Shown one piece after another: positions 48,957-57,931 of a DNA stretch of 64,000 nt. Origin of the DNA: Mangrovactinospora gilvigrisea (GTDB lineage: Bacteria > Actinomycetota > Actinomycetes > Streptomycetales > Streptomycetaceae); contig NZ_MLCF01000067.1 in the NCBI RefSeq assembly GCF_001879105.1, positions 18,577-82,576 of the forward strand, written 5' to 3'. The position numbers and the translations under genes are program-made. Every line of letters begins with the position of its first letter. Position 1 is the stretch's first letter. The notes beneath the pieces were generated by a model, which saw only the letters and a list, made by a program, of their open reading frames with translations, made no database searches and was not told the DNA's origin.

Positions 48957-50093
48957 TCAGGTGCCGAGCTGGTTGAAGCGGTAGGGCTGGTAGTTCTGAC
49001 CGCCGAAGTCGTAGGGGTAGCGGATGGTGCGGTGCACGGCTCCGAGGGAGCCGGCCTCCTCGTACGCCCAGTAGCTGGTGTGGTCGGCATTCGCCCAGCG
49101 GTCGAAGATCGTGACGTGGCCGGCGCTGCCGGGCTGGGTGTTGAGCAGGACGTCTCCGGGCTGCAGTTGCCCGGCGCTGATGCGGTGGGATTGCTGGGGG
49201 AGGCTGACGGTTGTGAGCCCGGGCGTGCCCAGTCCCCAGGCCATGGAGACGAAGCCGGAGCAGTCGGTGCGGTAACCGTCGTGGTAGGCGCCCTGGCTGT
49301 AGGGGATGCGGGCGGACACCCAGGTGGCGGCGCGTTTGAGGATCTGCGCCCGCCCGCCGGTGGCGCCCGCGGCCGCGGCCTGCGGGCTGTCGCCGTACGG
49401 GTCGTACTGGTCGATCTTGGCGGTGACATCGCGGACGTAGGCCGCCGAATGGTTGTAGATCATGATGCGGCGGTCCAGGACCGTCTGGTCGGACAGATCG
49501 AGGGCGCTGGTGCCGCACAGGTAGGTGCCGGCGGTGGTGGCAGCGTCGAAGGCGTTGTTGGGGTCGGCGACGCCGTCGCCGTTCCCGTCCTGGCCCTCGG
49601 TGGCCCAGGTGCCGGGCAGGAACTGCATCGGGCCGACCGCGTGGTCGTAGCGGGTGTCGCCGTCGTAGCGGCCGTGGTCGGTGTCGCGGACCAGCTGGAC
49701 GCCGTGGCCGTCCAGGACGGGGCCGATGATCGGCGGGTTGATCTGCCCGTTCGGCGCGGTGGTGCGGTGCTGGCCGGACTTCAGGCCCAACTGGGTTAGG
49801 CCGTGGTCGGACTCGATCGCGCCGAGGCCGGCCAGGATCTGCCAGCGCAGGCCGCGGCACGTGGGCCGCAGCCCGCTCGCGCGGGCCGCTCCCCGCTCGT
49901 ACGCCTGGAGCATCACAGCGGGGATGCCGGGGACCGATGCGGGACCGCCGCCGGCGGTGGTCTGGGTGGTGTCCTTGGCGTGCTCGGCCGCGCCTTCGGC
50001 GGCCGAGGAGACCATCAGCAGCAGCACCAGCGCCAGGACGCCGATCGGGACCAGCACGGCGGCGGCGATCCCCACCTTCGCCGAGGTGTTCAC
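48957..50093 (-). CDS. Bifunctional cell-wall hydrolase: lytic transglycosylase plus NlpC/P60 (CwlT/VirB1-like)
   Basis: 378 residues from GTG 50093, which overlaps the upstream stop. An N-terminal membrane segment (VGIAAAVLVPIGVLALVLLLMVSSA) anchors it outside. The first domain is SLT-like: LRWQILAGLGAIESDHGLTQ with the catalytic Glu, then VGPMQFLPGTWATEGQDGNGDGVADPNNAFDAA. The second is NlpC/P60: IPYSQGAYHDGYRTDCSGFVSMAWGL with catalytic Cys in TDCSG, and SAGHVTIFDRW for the His. The same pairing is known from CwlT of ICEBs1/Tn916-type systems, where it opens peptidoglycan for the channel. Confidence 0.88.
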   Translation of the reverse strand: MNTSAKVGIAAAVLVPIGVLALVLLLMVSSAAEGAAEHAKDTTQTTAGGGPASVPGIPAVMLQAYERGAARASGLRPTCRGLRWQILAGLGAIESDHGLTQLGLKSGQHRTTAPNGQINPPIIGPVLDGHGVQLVRDTDHGRYDGDTRYDHAVGPMQFLPGTWATEGQDGNGDGVADPNNAFDAATTAGTYLCGTSALDLSDQTVLDRRIMIYNHSAAYVRDVTAKIDQYDPYGDSPQAAAAGATGGRAQILKRAATWVSARIPYSQGAYHDGYRTDCSGFVSMAWGLGTPGLTTVSLPQQSHRISAGQLQPGDVLLNTQPGSAGHVTIFDRWANADHTSYWAYEEAGSLGAVHRTIRYPYDFGGQNYQPYRFNQLGT

Positions 50094-52621
50094 GGCTGCC
50101 GCCTCGGCTGCTGGACGGCCCGCGGCAGCACCGGTGAGCTGTAGCTGGGCGGGGTGAGGTTGATGGGCCGGTAGCCGTGCCGGTGGTGCGCATCCAGCAG
50201 CGTGAACATCCGCGCCATCGCCGGGGTCTGCAGCGCCGCGGGCTTGGTCGTCGGCGGCCGGCGCAGTCGGCCCGGCAGCCGCTGGAGGGTGGGCTGGGCG
50301 CTCGGGCTGTTGCGGCGCGGCGGCCTGTTCAAATTCACCCGCGGCGCCGGCTGCTGCACCTGCGGCGGCGTGGGCCGCACCGCGGAGGCGAGGTGCTGGG
50401 CGGCCCACTGCGCGCCGGTGTTGTGGGCGTAGGTGCGTCCGTAGCCGGCGGCGCGGCGGGCCGCGGTGGCCAGGTGCTGCCGGGTGTGGTTGAGGTCCTG
50501 GCGCTGGCGGGCCGCCTCCCGCCGGGCCCGGGCCTTGACGTTCCGCACGGTTTGGGGGCCGGAGACCGGCAGGCCGATGGTGTGCCGCAGCACGCCGCGG
50601 CCGGTGGAGCCGGCCGCCTTGCCCAGGCGCGCCGTGGTGGGACTGTCGATGATCTTGCCGAGGCGGCGCACGATATTGCGGGGCGTCAGGGACCGTCCGG
50701 CCGCGGCGGCTGCGCGCCGGGCGACCAGGCCGCCGCCGGCGCCGACGGCCAGCAGGGCGGCGGTGCCCATCAGCCCGCCGCGGCTGCCGTAGCCGCCGCC
50801 GGCGCCCATCCCGGTCAGCCCGCGCACCGCGTTGGCCATCAGCCCGCCGCCGCGGCCCCCACCGCTGCCCCAGCCCCCGCCCCCGCCGTGCGCGGGGGAG
50901 CCGTTGGGCAGCACCGAGCCGGCGCTGCCGCCGATCCGGGCGTGCTCCAGCTTGGCGCGCACGTTCGCCCCGACCGCCTTCAGCCCCTGGGACAGGCGCT
51001 TGCGGTAGACGATGACGGCGATCGCGATGACGTCCAGCAGCAGGAAGCGCACCGCCAGACCGCCCGGCAGCGGCAGCTTGGTGGCGGACAGCACGTAGCG
51101 CATCAGCGTCAGCCCGATCGCCAGGTACAGCAGCGACAGCAGCAACGCCAGCAGCGCGGTGACCAGTTCGCTGATGCGCCGATACAGGAAGCCGCGGCCG
51201 CCGCCGGGCACGGTCCCGACCATCAGCGCCGGCTGCACCATCAGCGCCTCCAGACCGATCTTGATCTGGGCGATGACGAACATCCCACCGAGGATGACGA
51301 TCAGCGCGCCGACGACCAGCAGGGCGATCAGGACGAAACTGGCCGCGCCGACCTTGTCCACGTTCGCCTTGTGCGCATCCTTGGCGCTGCCCGGTACGCA
51401 CGCGGATTCGAAGGCGGCCGACGGCTGGGCGGCCCCGATCTGGCGGGCCTGCGACAGGGACAACTCGTTGAGCTTGTCGACCGTCCAGCCGATGGGGCCG
51501 GGGATGATGTTGCCGCTCTTGAGCCGGTCGCCGATGGTGGTGGCGGTCCGCTCCCACGCCGCCTGCTTGATGACCAGCTGGGAGTACTGGTCGGCACACC
51601 GGCCCTCGAACGTCGTCTCGTAGCCCAGCCACTGGCTGGTGCGCACCACGAACACCTCGGTGAGCGCGTTCGTCAGCGGCTTGGCGATGTCGGAGGTGTT
51701 CGTCTCGCGGCCGTTGACGACCATCGACGTGGCCTGCAGGGCCGCGGCGCGGGTACGGCCCAGCGCCCCGTCGTCATGGCCGGTGCCGACCAGGGTGGGG
51801 ATCGGGGCGGCCAGCAGCGTCGTCGCGACCGCGGCGATCGTCGCCGAGACGAGCATCTCGCCGAACCCGCGCGAGCGGCTCTTGAACACCACGATCCACC
51901 CGGCGACGAAGCCGCCAAGGGTCAGGCAGAACGCGGCCAGCCCGAGCCGGCCCAGCATGTGGTTCAAGGTGGCGTAGACGTGCAGCAGCGGCGTGATGAT
52001 GATCTTCACGACCGAGAAGTTCAGGATCTGGCTGAGCGCCCAGCACAAGAACCCCGTCAGCCACTTGATGGCCGAGAAGATCAGCATGGTGAGGAAGTTC
52101 GCCGTCTTGCTCTGCCAGTCGGTCCAGTCCCCGGTGTCCCCGCTGACGGTGTAGAGGGAGATGGGGATGCCGCGCTGGTCGCGGACGTCGAACGCGCTGA
52201 TGGGCTTGGTGTTCCTCAGCGCCTTGAGGTTCTTGGCCATGGCGGCGTCGTTGGAGCTGCGCAGCTTGGCCACCTGCTGCTGCGACATGCCATACAGCGG
52301 GCTGTCGGTGGGCACATCGCTCAGCCCACTGCCGTCGCCGGCGCCCGCGCCCCCGGGCGCGGAGCTCGCCGACGGGGACGGCGCCGAGGGGGCCGGAGTG
52401 GCCGCGGGCGAGGCGCCGGCGCTCGGGCGGGCGGGGTTCAGCGGTGAGGTGGAGGCGGAGTGCAGCGGGTTCGGGTGCGGGTTGAGGTAGCTGGGGTGCG
52501 GGGCGGGCTGGCCGCCGTGCGGGTCGGCGGCCGCGGCCGCGACGCCGAAGGCCAGCAGGGCGCCGACGACGATCAGCACCCACTTCATCCGCATGGCGCG
52601 GTACTTGGGCATGCGGAGCAT
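50090..52621 (-). CDS. VirB6/TrbL-like polytopic membrane protein of the T4SS
   Basis: 843 residues from ATG 52621, just behind the VirB4 stop; MPKYRAMRM at 52612 is an alternative. It has an N-terminal signal-like segment (MKWVLIVVGALLAFGVAAAAA) and a Pro/Ser-rich external spacer. At least six membrane segments occupy about residues 185-520, for example FLTMLIFSAIKWLTGFLCWA, AAFCLTLGGFVAGWIVVF, ALIVILGGMFVIAQI and ALLSLLYLAIGLTLM-type stretches. A Gly-rich linker and a long basic cytoplasmic tail (about 250 residues) follow. This is the ConG/TrbL/VirB6 design. The gene overlaps both neighbours. Confidence 0.82.
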   Translation of the reverse strand: MLRMPKYRAMRMKWVLIVVGALLAFGVAAAAADPHGGQPAPHPSYLNPHPNPLHSASTSPLNPARPSAGASPAATPAPSAPSPSASSAPGGAGAGDGSGLSDVPTDSPLYGMSQQQVAKLRSSNDAAMAKNLKALRNTKPISAFDVRDQRGIPISLYTVSGDTGDWTDWQSKTANFLTMLIFSAIKWLTGFLCWALSQILNFSVVKIIITPLLHVYATLNHMLGRLGLAAFCLTLGGFVAGWIVVFKSRSRGFGEMLVSATIAAVATTLLAAPIPTLVGTGHDDGALGRTRAAALQATSMVVNGRETNTSDIAKPLTNALTEVFVVRTSQWLGYETTFEGRCADQYSQLVIKQAAWERTATTIGDRLKSGNIIPGPIGWTVDKLNELSLSQARQIGAAQPSAAFESACVPGSAKDAHKANVDKVGAASFVLIALLVVGALIVILGGMFVIAQIKIGLEALMVQPALMVGTVPGGGRGFLYRRISELVTALLALLLSLLYLAIGLTLMRYVLSATKLPLPGGLAVRFLLLDVIAIAVIVYRKRLSQGLKAVGANVRAKLEHARIGGSAGSVLPNGSPAHGGGGGWGSGGGRGGGLMANAVRGLTGMGAGGGYGSRGGLMGTAALLAVGAGGGLVARRAAAAAGRSLTPRNIVRRLGKIIDSPTTARLGKAAGSTGRGVLRHTIGLPVSGPQTVRNVKARARREAARQRQDLNHTRQHLATAARRAAGYGRTYAHNTGAQWAAQHLASAVRPTPPQVQQPAPRVNLNRPPRRNSPSAQPTLQRLPGRLRRPPTTKPAALQTPAMARMFTLLDAHHRHGYRPINLTPPSYSSPVLPRAVQQPRRQP

Positions 52622-55314
52622 CAGGCGACTCCGGTTCCGGCCGGAGCCGTCTGCCTGGCGGCCGGCTCGTCGACCCCGTCGAGTTCGTCGGCGAACGTGT
52701 CCGTGTTCAGGCCCTGCTCGGCGGTGTCGATGCGGGGGGAGAGCTTGCCGGGGGTGGAGTGCAGTGCGGCCTGGACGGCCTCGTCCATCGGCGCGACGAC
52801 CTTCATCGCCCCCACTCGGCGCCGCAGGTCCCGGTACAGGCACTCGCCGGCGCGCAGCACCCGCTCGGCCTCGGGCACATCCAGCGGCGACAGGTCCTCC
52901 GACACCAGCGTGAGCAGGTCCTCGTCCGCCGGGTCCAGGTCGAGGAACTCCAGCGCGCGGGCGGCCAGGGTGAGGTTGCGGTGGCGGAAGACCAGCCGGT
53001 GGGAGATCAGGCCGCGGATCTTGTCGCCGATCTCGCTGCGCGGGCCGATGTCGTAGGGGTCGGGGGAGCCCAGCAGGGCGCAGGCCTTGTGCTTGCGGCC
53101 GTCGGAGATCAGCTCCAGGAGCAGCTGGGTGCCCTCGGCGCTGGCAGTCAGCCACCAGCACTCGTCGGTGACCACCGCGCAGAACTCGTCCGGGTTGTAG
53201 ATGGCGATCTCCCGCGCGAGCGCGGTGATCAGGTACATCAGGCGCCACCCGAACTTCTTCTCGATCTCCAGGGAGGCCAGGCGGTGCGGCTGCAGCTCCT
53301 CGCGGCTGGGCAGGCCCAGGCGGGAGACGGCAAAGACGATTGCGTCGGCGTCGGACACCTGGATGACCGGCAGGGCGGGATCGAAGACCGTGCGGCCGAG
53401 GTCCTTGTTGGCCAGGGCGCGCAACTGGCGGACGAGTTCGCTGGCCGCCGCCCTGATCCCGGAGTCGTTCGGCTCCTGGAGGTCCGGGGTGGCCGCGCGC
53501 CGGCGCAGCGTGTCGACCAGGGCGGTCATGGAGGGGGCCGGGCCCTGCTGGGTGGCGACGATGGCCTCGGACAGGGTGACGCCGGCGATGCTCATCGCCG
53601 ACAGGTCCAGCAGCGGCGTCAGGAAGGACTCGGTGTAGCGGGCGGCGCGCGGGCCGGAAAAGACGCGCAGCGGGTCCAGGCTCAGCCGGGCGTTCTCGTC
53701 GACGGCGATGATCTGCGTGGTGCCGGGGCAGGCGGCGGCGAAGCGGGCCCACTCCTCCTGCGGGGTGCGGTCGATGGCCAGGATGCGGCCCCGCGATCCG
53801 GGCTCGTCGTGGCGACGGCCCGTCAGCAGCACGCCCAGCGCCATGCACTTGAGGGCGTAGGACTTGCCGCCGCCCAGCTCGCCGATGGCCGCCACCGACG
53901 CGGAGGCGTCGTGGCGGGGCCCGTTGGACAGATCCAGCAGCACCGGCCGGACCCCGCCGCCGGACAGCTGCAGCCCGAAGAGGTTGCCCGTGTCATCCCC
54001 CAGGTGGCTGCCGGAGAACGGCATCAGCATGGCGAAGTCGCGGGCGAGGAAGACCTGCTCGTAGTCGCCGCCGCGCACCACCCGCGGCACCTCGGCGCCG
54101 GGCAGCATGGCGTGGAAGAGCGGCACCTGCTCGCCGGAGGGCCGCTCCAGGGTGTACTCGCTGGCGCCGTAGGAGCGGGCCAGCAGCGAGGCCTTCTCCT
54201 CCACCTCGGCGGCGTCCGCACCCCACACGCACAGCACGATGGTGGCGCGGACCTCCACCTCGCTGGAGGAGGCGGTCAGCCGGTCGCGGTACTCGCGCAT
54301 GGCCGCCGCGTCGCGGTCCAGGGAGTCGGGCGCACCGGCCGACTCGCCGGCGTACTGCTCGTACTGGGCCGCCAGTTCCCGCGACTGGCGGCGCGCCCGC
54401 GCCTCGGCCCTCGCTCCCGGTTCGATGCTCAGTCGCACCGCGTAGTCGATGGGGAAGGCCGTGGTGTCCAGGCTGGCGAAGACCTCGGCACCGGGGAACC
54501 GGTAGGCGTCGGGGATCTCCGCCAGCGTCAGGAACGCCTGGTAGGACGCCTGGTGAAGGTCGTGGCGGGTCGTGGCGCGCAGGTACTGGTGGGCGAACGG
54601 GTTGCCGGTGCGCCCGCGCCCGCGCCCGCCGGCCTGCTCGGCGAGGCGGCCGCCTTCCTCCAGCAAAACCTGGGTGTGGGCGGCGACCCGCCGGCCGCGG
54701 CCGATCAGGCGGGGTCCGGTGCCGGGTTCGGGCAGCAGCGGCTCGGCCAGGCCGCGGCGCGCACTGTGCCCGATGATCCACAGGATTTCCGCTTCGCTGG
54801 CCGGGCGCATCGCCACCCCGGGAGGCCAGCCGGCCGCCAGCGCCCGCGCCTGCGCCAGGCGTTCCTCCTCCTCGGCCACCGAAACCGGCTTGGGCGGCAC
54901 GCCCAGGCGCATGCCGAGCTCGTGCAGGGCCGAGCCCTTGGCGGCGGCCGCGCCGCGGGCCTTGCTCGAGGGCAGCGGCACGCACAGGAAGTCCACCCGC
55001 CCCGACAGCTCGGCGACCTCCAGCTGCTCGCGCAGCGCAGCCTGCGCGGCGGTGAAGGCCGGCGAGGCGGCCAGGTCGATGCCGTCGGCGATGCGGGCCA
55101 GCAGCGCGCCGGGATCGATCCGCGGGCACAGGCTCAGCAGCAGCGCCTCCCCGGACAGGGCCTTCAGCAGGGCTTCCAGGGCCTTGAGGCGGGCGAGTTT
55201 GGAGGCGGCAGGGGCGTAGGTGTAGTTGGCGGTCTCCACCCGGAAGACGGCCCAGACCTGGGCGGAGGTGGTCCACAGCAGATGGCCGCTGAGGTGGCGA
55301 ACAGGCAGACGCAT
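52621..55314 (-). CDS. VirB4-like conjugation ATPase
   Basis: 897 residues. An N-terminal region of about 430 residues (RLKALEALLKALSGEALLLSL ... RVDFLCVPLPSSK) is followed by SGSHLGDDTGNLFGLQLSGG. Walker A is IGELGGGKSYALKCMALG (about residue 515) and Walker B region is DEFCAVVTDECWWLTASAEG (about 720). After it come RKHKACALLGSPDPYDIGP and FRHRNLTLAARALEFLDLDPADEDLL, as in VirB4/ConE/TraU proteins. It supplies energy for assembly and transport. Its stop overlaps the TrbL-like start and it follows the PrgI/VirB3-like gene by about 30 bases. Confidence 0.9.
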   Translation of the reverse strand: MRLPVRHLSGHLLWTTSAQVWAVFRVETANYTYAPAASKLARLKALEALLKALSGEALLLSLCPRIDPGALLARIADGIDLAASPAFTAAQAALREQLEVAELSGRVDFLCVPLPSSKARGAAAAKGSALHELGMRLGVPPKPVSVAEEEERLAQARALAAGWPPGVAMRPASEAEILWIIGHSARRGLAEPLLPEPGTGPRLIGRGRRVAAHTQVLLEEGGRLAEQAGGRGRGRTGNPFAHQYLRATTRHDLHQASYQAFLTLAEIPDAYRFPGAEVFASLDTTAFPIDYAVRLSIEPGARAEARARRQSRELAAQYEQYAGESAGAPDSLDRDAAAMREYRDRLTASSSEVEVRATIVLCVWGADAAEVEEKASLLARSYGASEYTLERPSGEQVPLFHAMLPGAEVPRVVRGGDYEQVFLARDFAMLMPFSGSHLGDDTGNLFGLQLSGGGVRPVLLDLSNGPRHDASASVAAIGELGGGKSYALKCMALGVLLTGRRHDEPGSRGRILAIDRTPQEEWARFAAACPGTTQIIAVDENARLSLDPLRVFSGPRAARYTESFLTPLLDLSAMSIAGVTLSEAIVATQQGPAPSMTALVDTLRRRAATPDLQEPNDSGIRAAASELVRQLRALANKDLGRTVFDPALPVIQVSDADAIVFAVSRLGLPSREELQPHRLASLEIEKKFGWRLMYLITALAREIAIYNPDEFCAVVTDECWWLTASAEGTQLLLELISDGRKHKACALLGSPDPYDIGPRSEIGDKIRGLISHRLVFRHRNLTLAARALEFLDLDPADEDLLTLVSEDLSPLDVPEAERVLRAGECLYRDLRRRVGAMKVVAPMDEAVQAALHSTPGKLSPRIDTAEQGLNTDTFADELDGVDEPAARQTAPAGTGVA

Positions 55315-55343
55315 CGGATGGTCCTTTGCATGCAGGGGCGGGG

Positions 55344-56222
55344 TCAGGTGCCGTCGTCGAGCTGGTCCAGGAGGGACTGCAGGCGGGTGCGCGCGGCCGG
55401 CGAGCGGGTTCCGGCCGCAACCTGCGAGGCCCGCGGGCGCCGTGGCGGACTTCCGGCCGGTGGCCGTACCGGGGTCGGCCGCCGCCCGCCGGCCAGCGCG
55501 GCGGGTGCCGGTGTCGGTGGGATGGGGGCGTGCTCGGCGACCGCCTTGGGCAGCACCATCACCTCCGCCCCTGCCAAGGCCGCAGCCGCGGGCGGCAGTT
55601 CGGCGGCGGGTGCCGACGCCGGCGGCGCGGGCCGGCCGGCCGCCTTGGTGGCGGGGCTGACCGGCTCAGTCCCGGTCGGCGCGGTGCTGCGGGCGGCCGC
55701 GACCAGACCACCGCGGCGCGGCCGCGGCTCCTTCGGCGGTGCGGGGGCCGGCTCGCCGACCGCGGGCGCCGCAGGGGCGGGGGAGGCCGCGGACTGCTGC
55801 GCGGCGGCCTGCTCGTCCGCGGTGCTGCGGACGTGCACGGTGCAGCTGCCGCGCAGCAGCACCCGCCGGGGCCGGCCGACTCCCCGGCCCGCAATCCGGC
55901 CTCCGACCGGCGTGCCCGCCCAGTTGAGCAGGGCCAGGCCGGCGCGCATCGGGTCGCGGCCATCGACGCGGGCGAAGCGCAGCAGCCACGCCGATCCCCA
56001 GGGGATGACGGCCATCAGCACCAGGTCGACGATCCCGAAGTGCCCCCACAGGCTCTGGGTGAGCGCCATGACGGCGGCCATGCCCGCCATGACCGCGACC
56101 TGGGTGAGGGTGTAGGGGCCGCCGGGGATCCGGCCGCCGCCCGGCACTTGGCCGATCACCGGAGGCCGGCGCCGCGCCCGAGTGTAGCAGCGGCCCACCA
56201 GCGCCTCGTCGGCGGTGCTCAC
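55344..56222 (-). CDS. PrgI/VirB3-like membrane protein of the T4SS
   Basis: 292 residues. Near the N-terminus is a YTLTQVAVMAGMAAVMALTQSLWG and GIVDLVLMAVIPWGSAWLLRFARVDGRDP pair of membrane helices (about residues 38-90), typical of the PrgI/VirB3 family where the gene precedes virB4. RRVLLRGSCTVHV follows, then a Pro/Ala-rich disordered tail of about 150 residues. It directly precedes virB4 and its start overlaps the previous stop by four bases. Confidence 0.75.
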   Translation of the reverse strand: MSTADEALVGRCYTRARRRPPVIGQVPGGGRIPGGPYTLTQVAVMAGMAAVMALTQSLWGHFGIVDLVLMAVIPWGSAWLLRFARVDGRDPMRAGLALLNWAGTPVGGRIAGRGVGRPRRVLLRGSCTVHVRSTADEQAAAQQSAASPAPAAPAVGEPAPAPPKEPRPRRGGLVAAARSTAPTGTEPVSPATKAAGRPAPPASAPAAELPPAAAALAGAEVMVLPKAVAEHAPIPPTPAPAALAGGRRPTPVRPPAGSPPRRPRASQVAAGTRSPAARTRLQSLLDQLDDGT

Positions 56223-56545
56223 GCCCGTCCCCCGTCAGCGATCGGGCCGGCGGGCGGGCGCGGGGCGTCGATGCGGACGAGCGCGGGGCCGGCGCCCTTG
56301 TTGAGCTCGTTGCCGACACGGTCGCGCAGCACGTTCAGGCTGTTGATGCCCCACAGCACCAGACCCGCCACCAGCAGACTGATGACGATGCTGGTCAGCG
56401 ACGGGCTGCGGAAGTAGGAGCGGAGCACGTGGTAGATGCCGATCGCGGTCCCCGCGATGAGCAGCACCTTGACGATCAACTTCAGTTCGCTGCCCGCCCA
56501 GCCGATGATGTCGGTGGCGGCCAGCAGCTGCACGGTGGAGTGCAT
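56219..56545 (-). CDS. Small two-helix membrane protein of the T4SS (VirB2/pilin-like candidate)
   Basis: 108 residues from ATG 56545. Two hydrophobic helices, LKLIVKVLLIAGTAIGIYHVL and LTSIVISLLVAGLVLWGINSL, are separated by a short basic loop (RSYFRSPS). There is no obvious cleaved signal. Small two-helix proteins at this position, between TcpC- and VirB3-like genes, are usual in Gram-positive T4SS loci and may be channel or pilin-like parts. It overlaps the next gene by four bases. Confidence 0.65.
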   Translation of the reverse strand: MHSTVQLLAATDIIGWAGSELKLIVKVLLIAGTAIGIYHVLRSYFRSPSLTSIVISLLVAGLVLWGINSLNVLRDRVGNELNKGAGPALVRIDAPRPPAGPIADGGRA

Positions 56546-56556
56546 GGCAGTTCTCC

Positions 56557-57582
56557 CTAGCGGGTCGTGGGCGAAGAGGTGGTGGGGGCCGGGTCGAGGT
56601 CGGTGACCTCCCAGCGGCCCGCCCGGGCGGTCAGCGTCATCGCGTAGGTCAGCGACACCTGGTTGCCGGCCGCGTCCTTTGCCTGCACCTGCGCCAGTGC
56701 GTGGCGGCGGGTGCCGTCGGCCGGGACCGCGGTGGAGCTCAAGCTCGGGTCGCCGTCGTCGGCGACGCCCGTGACCTCCAAGCGCCGGTACGGCGCCGGA
56801 TCGATCTTGGAGATGCGGGTGCCCGGCGAGGTGTAGCGCTCCGGCCCGGTCTCCCCGGCCACCAGATAGGCCGTCAGGAACTGGCCCGCAGTGGCGGCCA
56901 CCGGGTCGCTCAGGTCCGGGATCTGCCGCTGGTAGATCAGGTTGGACGGCTTGAGGGTCTGGGGCGGGCCGACCTCGGCCGGCAGCGTGGTGGCCACAAA
57001 CCCCGCGGGCGCGGCAGCGGTTCCGGCGCCGCTGGCGCTCGAGGCCTGCACCCCGACGCGGAAGTAGTGCACGCCCTGATCGGATCCGGACTTGGTGACG
57101 ACGTCGGCGGCCACCGTCACCGACCAGTAGCCGGCCGCAACCTGCGTCAGCGCGGTGACCACCGTGGACTGCGCCCGCCGCGATCCCGGGTCGGTCGACA
57201 GCGTCACCTGCTGCCCGAGGAAGGGCGTCAGGGAGTCCTCGGTGCCCTGCCCGGCACTCAGGTAGGTCGACACGAACAGGTCGGCGAACCCCGACGGGCC
57301 CGCGGCCGCCGCCGATGTGCTCGCGGGCACGACCCGCGATGGCGCCGGCGCGCTGGGCGCCGCAGACGGGGTCAGGATCACCGCGGCCAGAGCCAGCGGG
57401 CCGCACGCCAGCACGCTGAACGCGGCCAGCCGCGCCAGCTTGCCGCCCAGGCCGATCGACGGGCGCACCTGCCAACCCGACTCCGCGCCCTCGCACCGAT
57501 CGGCCACCGCACTCGGCGCGCCGGTAGCGGCGCGTGCGGCGGCGCGGCGCGGCGCAGGGCGCGCCGTCGTCCGGCCCTTCAT
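56557..57582 (-). CDS. TcpC-like conjugal transfer protein (VirB8-like fold)
   Basis: 341 residues from ATG 57582, overlapping the upstream stop. A basic cytoplasmic N-terminus is followed by one membrane segment (KLARLAAFSVLACGPLALAAVILTPSAAP, about residues 47-75). Then come two NTF2-like domains: SGFADLFVSTYLSAGQGTEDSLTPFLG ... GYWSVTVAADVV and ATAGQFLTAYLVAGETGPERYTSPGTRI ... YAMTLTARAGRWEVTDLD. Tandem NTF2-like domains after one helix define TcpC/ConC proteins, which resemble VirB8. It is needed for channel assembly in Tn916/pCW3-type systems. Confidence 0.82.
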   Translation of the reverse strand: MKGRTTARPAPRRAAARAATGAPSAVADRCEGAESGWQVRPSIGLGGKLARLAAFSVLACGPLALAAVILTPSAAPSAPAPSRVVPASTSAAAAGPSGFADLFVSTYLSAGQGTEDSLTPFLGQQVTLSTDPGSRRAQSTVVTALTQVAAGYWSVTVAADVVTKSGSDQGVHYFRVGVQASSASGAGTAAAPAGFVATTLPAEVGPPQTLKPSNLIYQRQIPDLSDPVAATAGQFLTAYLVAGETGPERYTSPGTRISKIDPAPYRRLEVTGVADDGDPSLSSTAVPADGTRRHALAQVQAKDAAGNQVSLTYAMTLTARAGRWEVTDLDPAPTTSSPTTR

Positions 57583-57860
57583 CGCCCACCGCCTGACTGC
57601 GCGGCGCGCACGGCGGCGGCGCGCAGCAGCGCGCCGGTGCGCAACTGCAGCTCCTGCGGCGGCCGCTGGGTGCACCAGGCGTGGAACAGCGCGACGGCGC
57701 GGTGCGTGCCGGGTGCGGCGAGCAACTGCGCGAGGTCGGTCTGGACCGTGGCATCCAGCGGCGAGTCGACCAAGCGATGGGCCAGCTCCTGCACCGCCGC
57801 GCGAACCTGCGCGACAAGGCGCTCGTCCTGGCGGAGCGAGACGGACTCGGAAGGGGGCAT
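57579..57860 (-). CDS. Hypothetical small protein of the T4SS operon (93 aa)
   Basis: GGAGG lies eight bases before the ATG at 57860. The product is helical (MPPSESVSLRQDERLVAQVRAAVQELAHRLVDSPLDATVQTDLAQLLAAPG, then RAVALFHAWCTQRPPQELQLR). It has no membrane segment. Its stop overlaps the TcpC-like start (ATGA). Unknown role, possibly regulatory or an assembly factor. Confidence 0.6.
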   Translation of the reverse strand: MPPSESVSLRQDERLVAQVRAAVQELAHRLVDSPLDATVQTDLAQLLAAPGTHRAVALFHAWCTQRPPQELQLRTGALLRAAAVRAAQSGGGR

Positions 57861-57931
57861 GACGGTGAACCTCCGGGAATGGACACCAGCGACCGGGCGG
57901 CCGCCGGAACGTGAGGGGAAGTCAGAAAGGC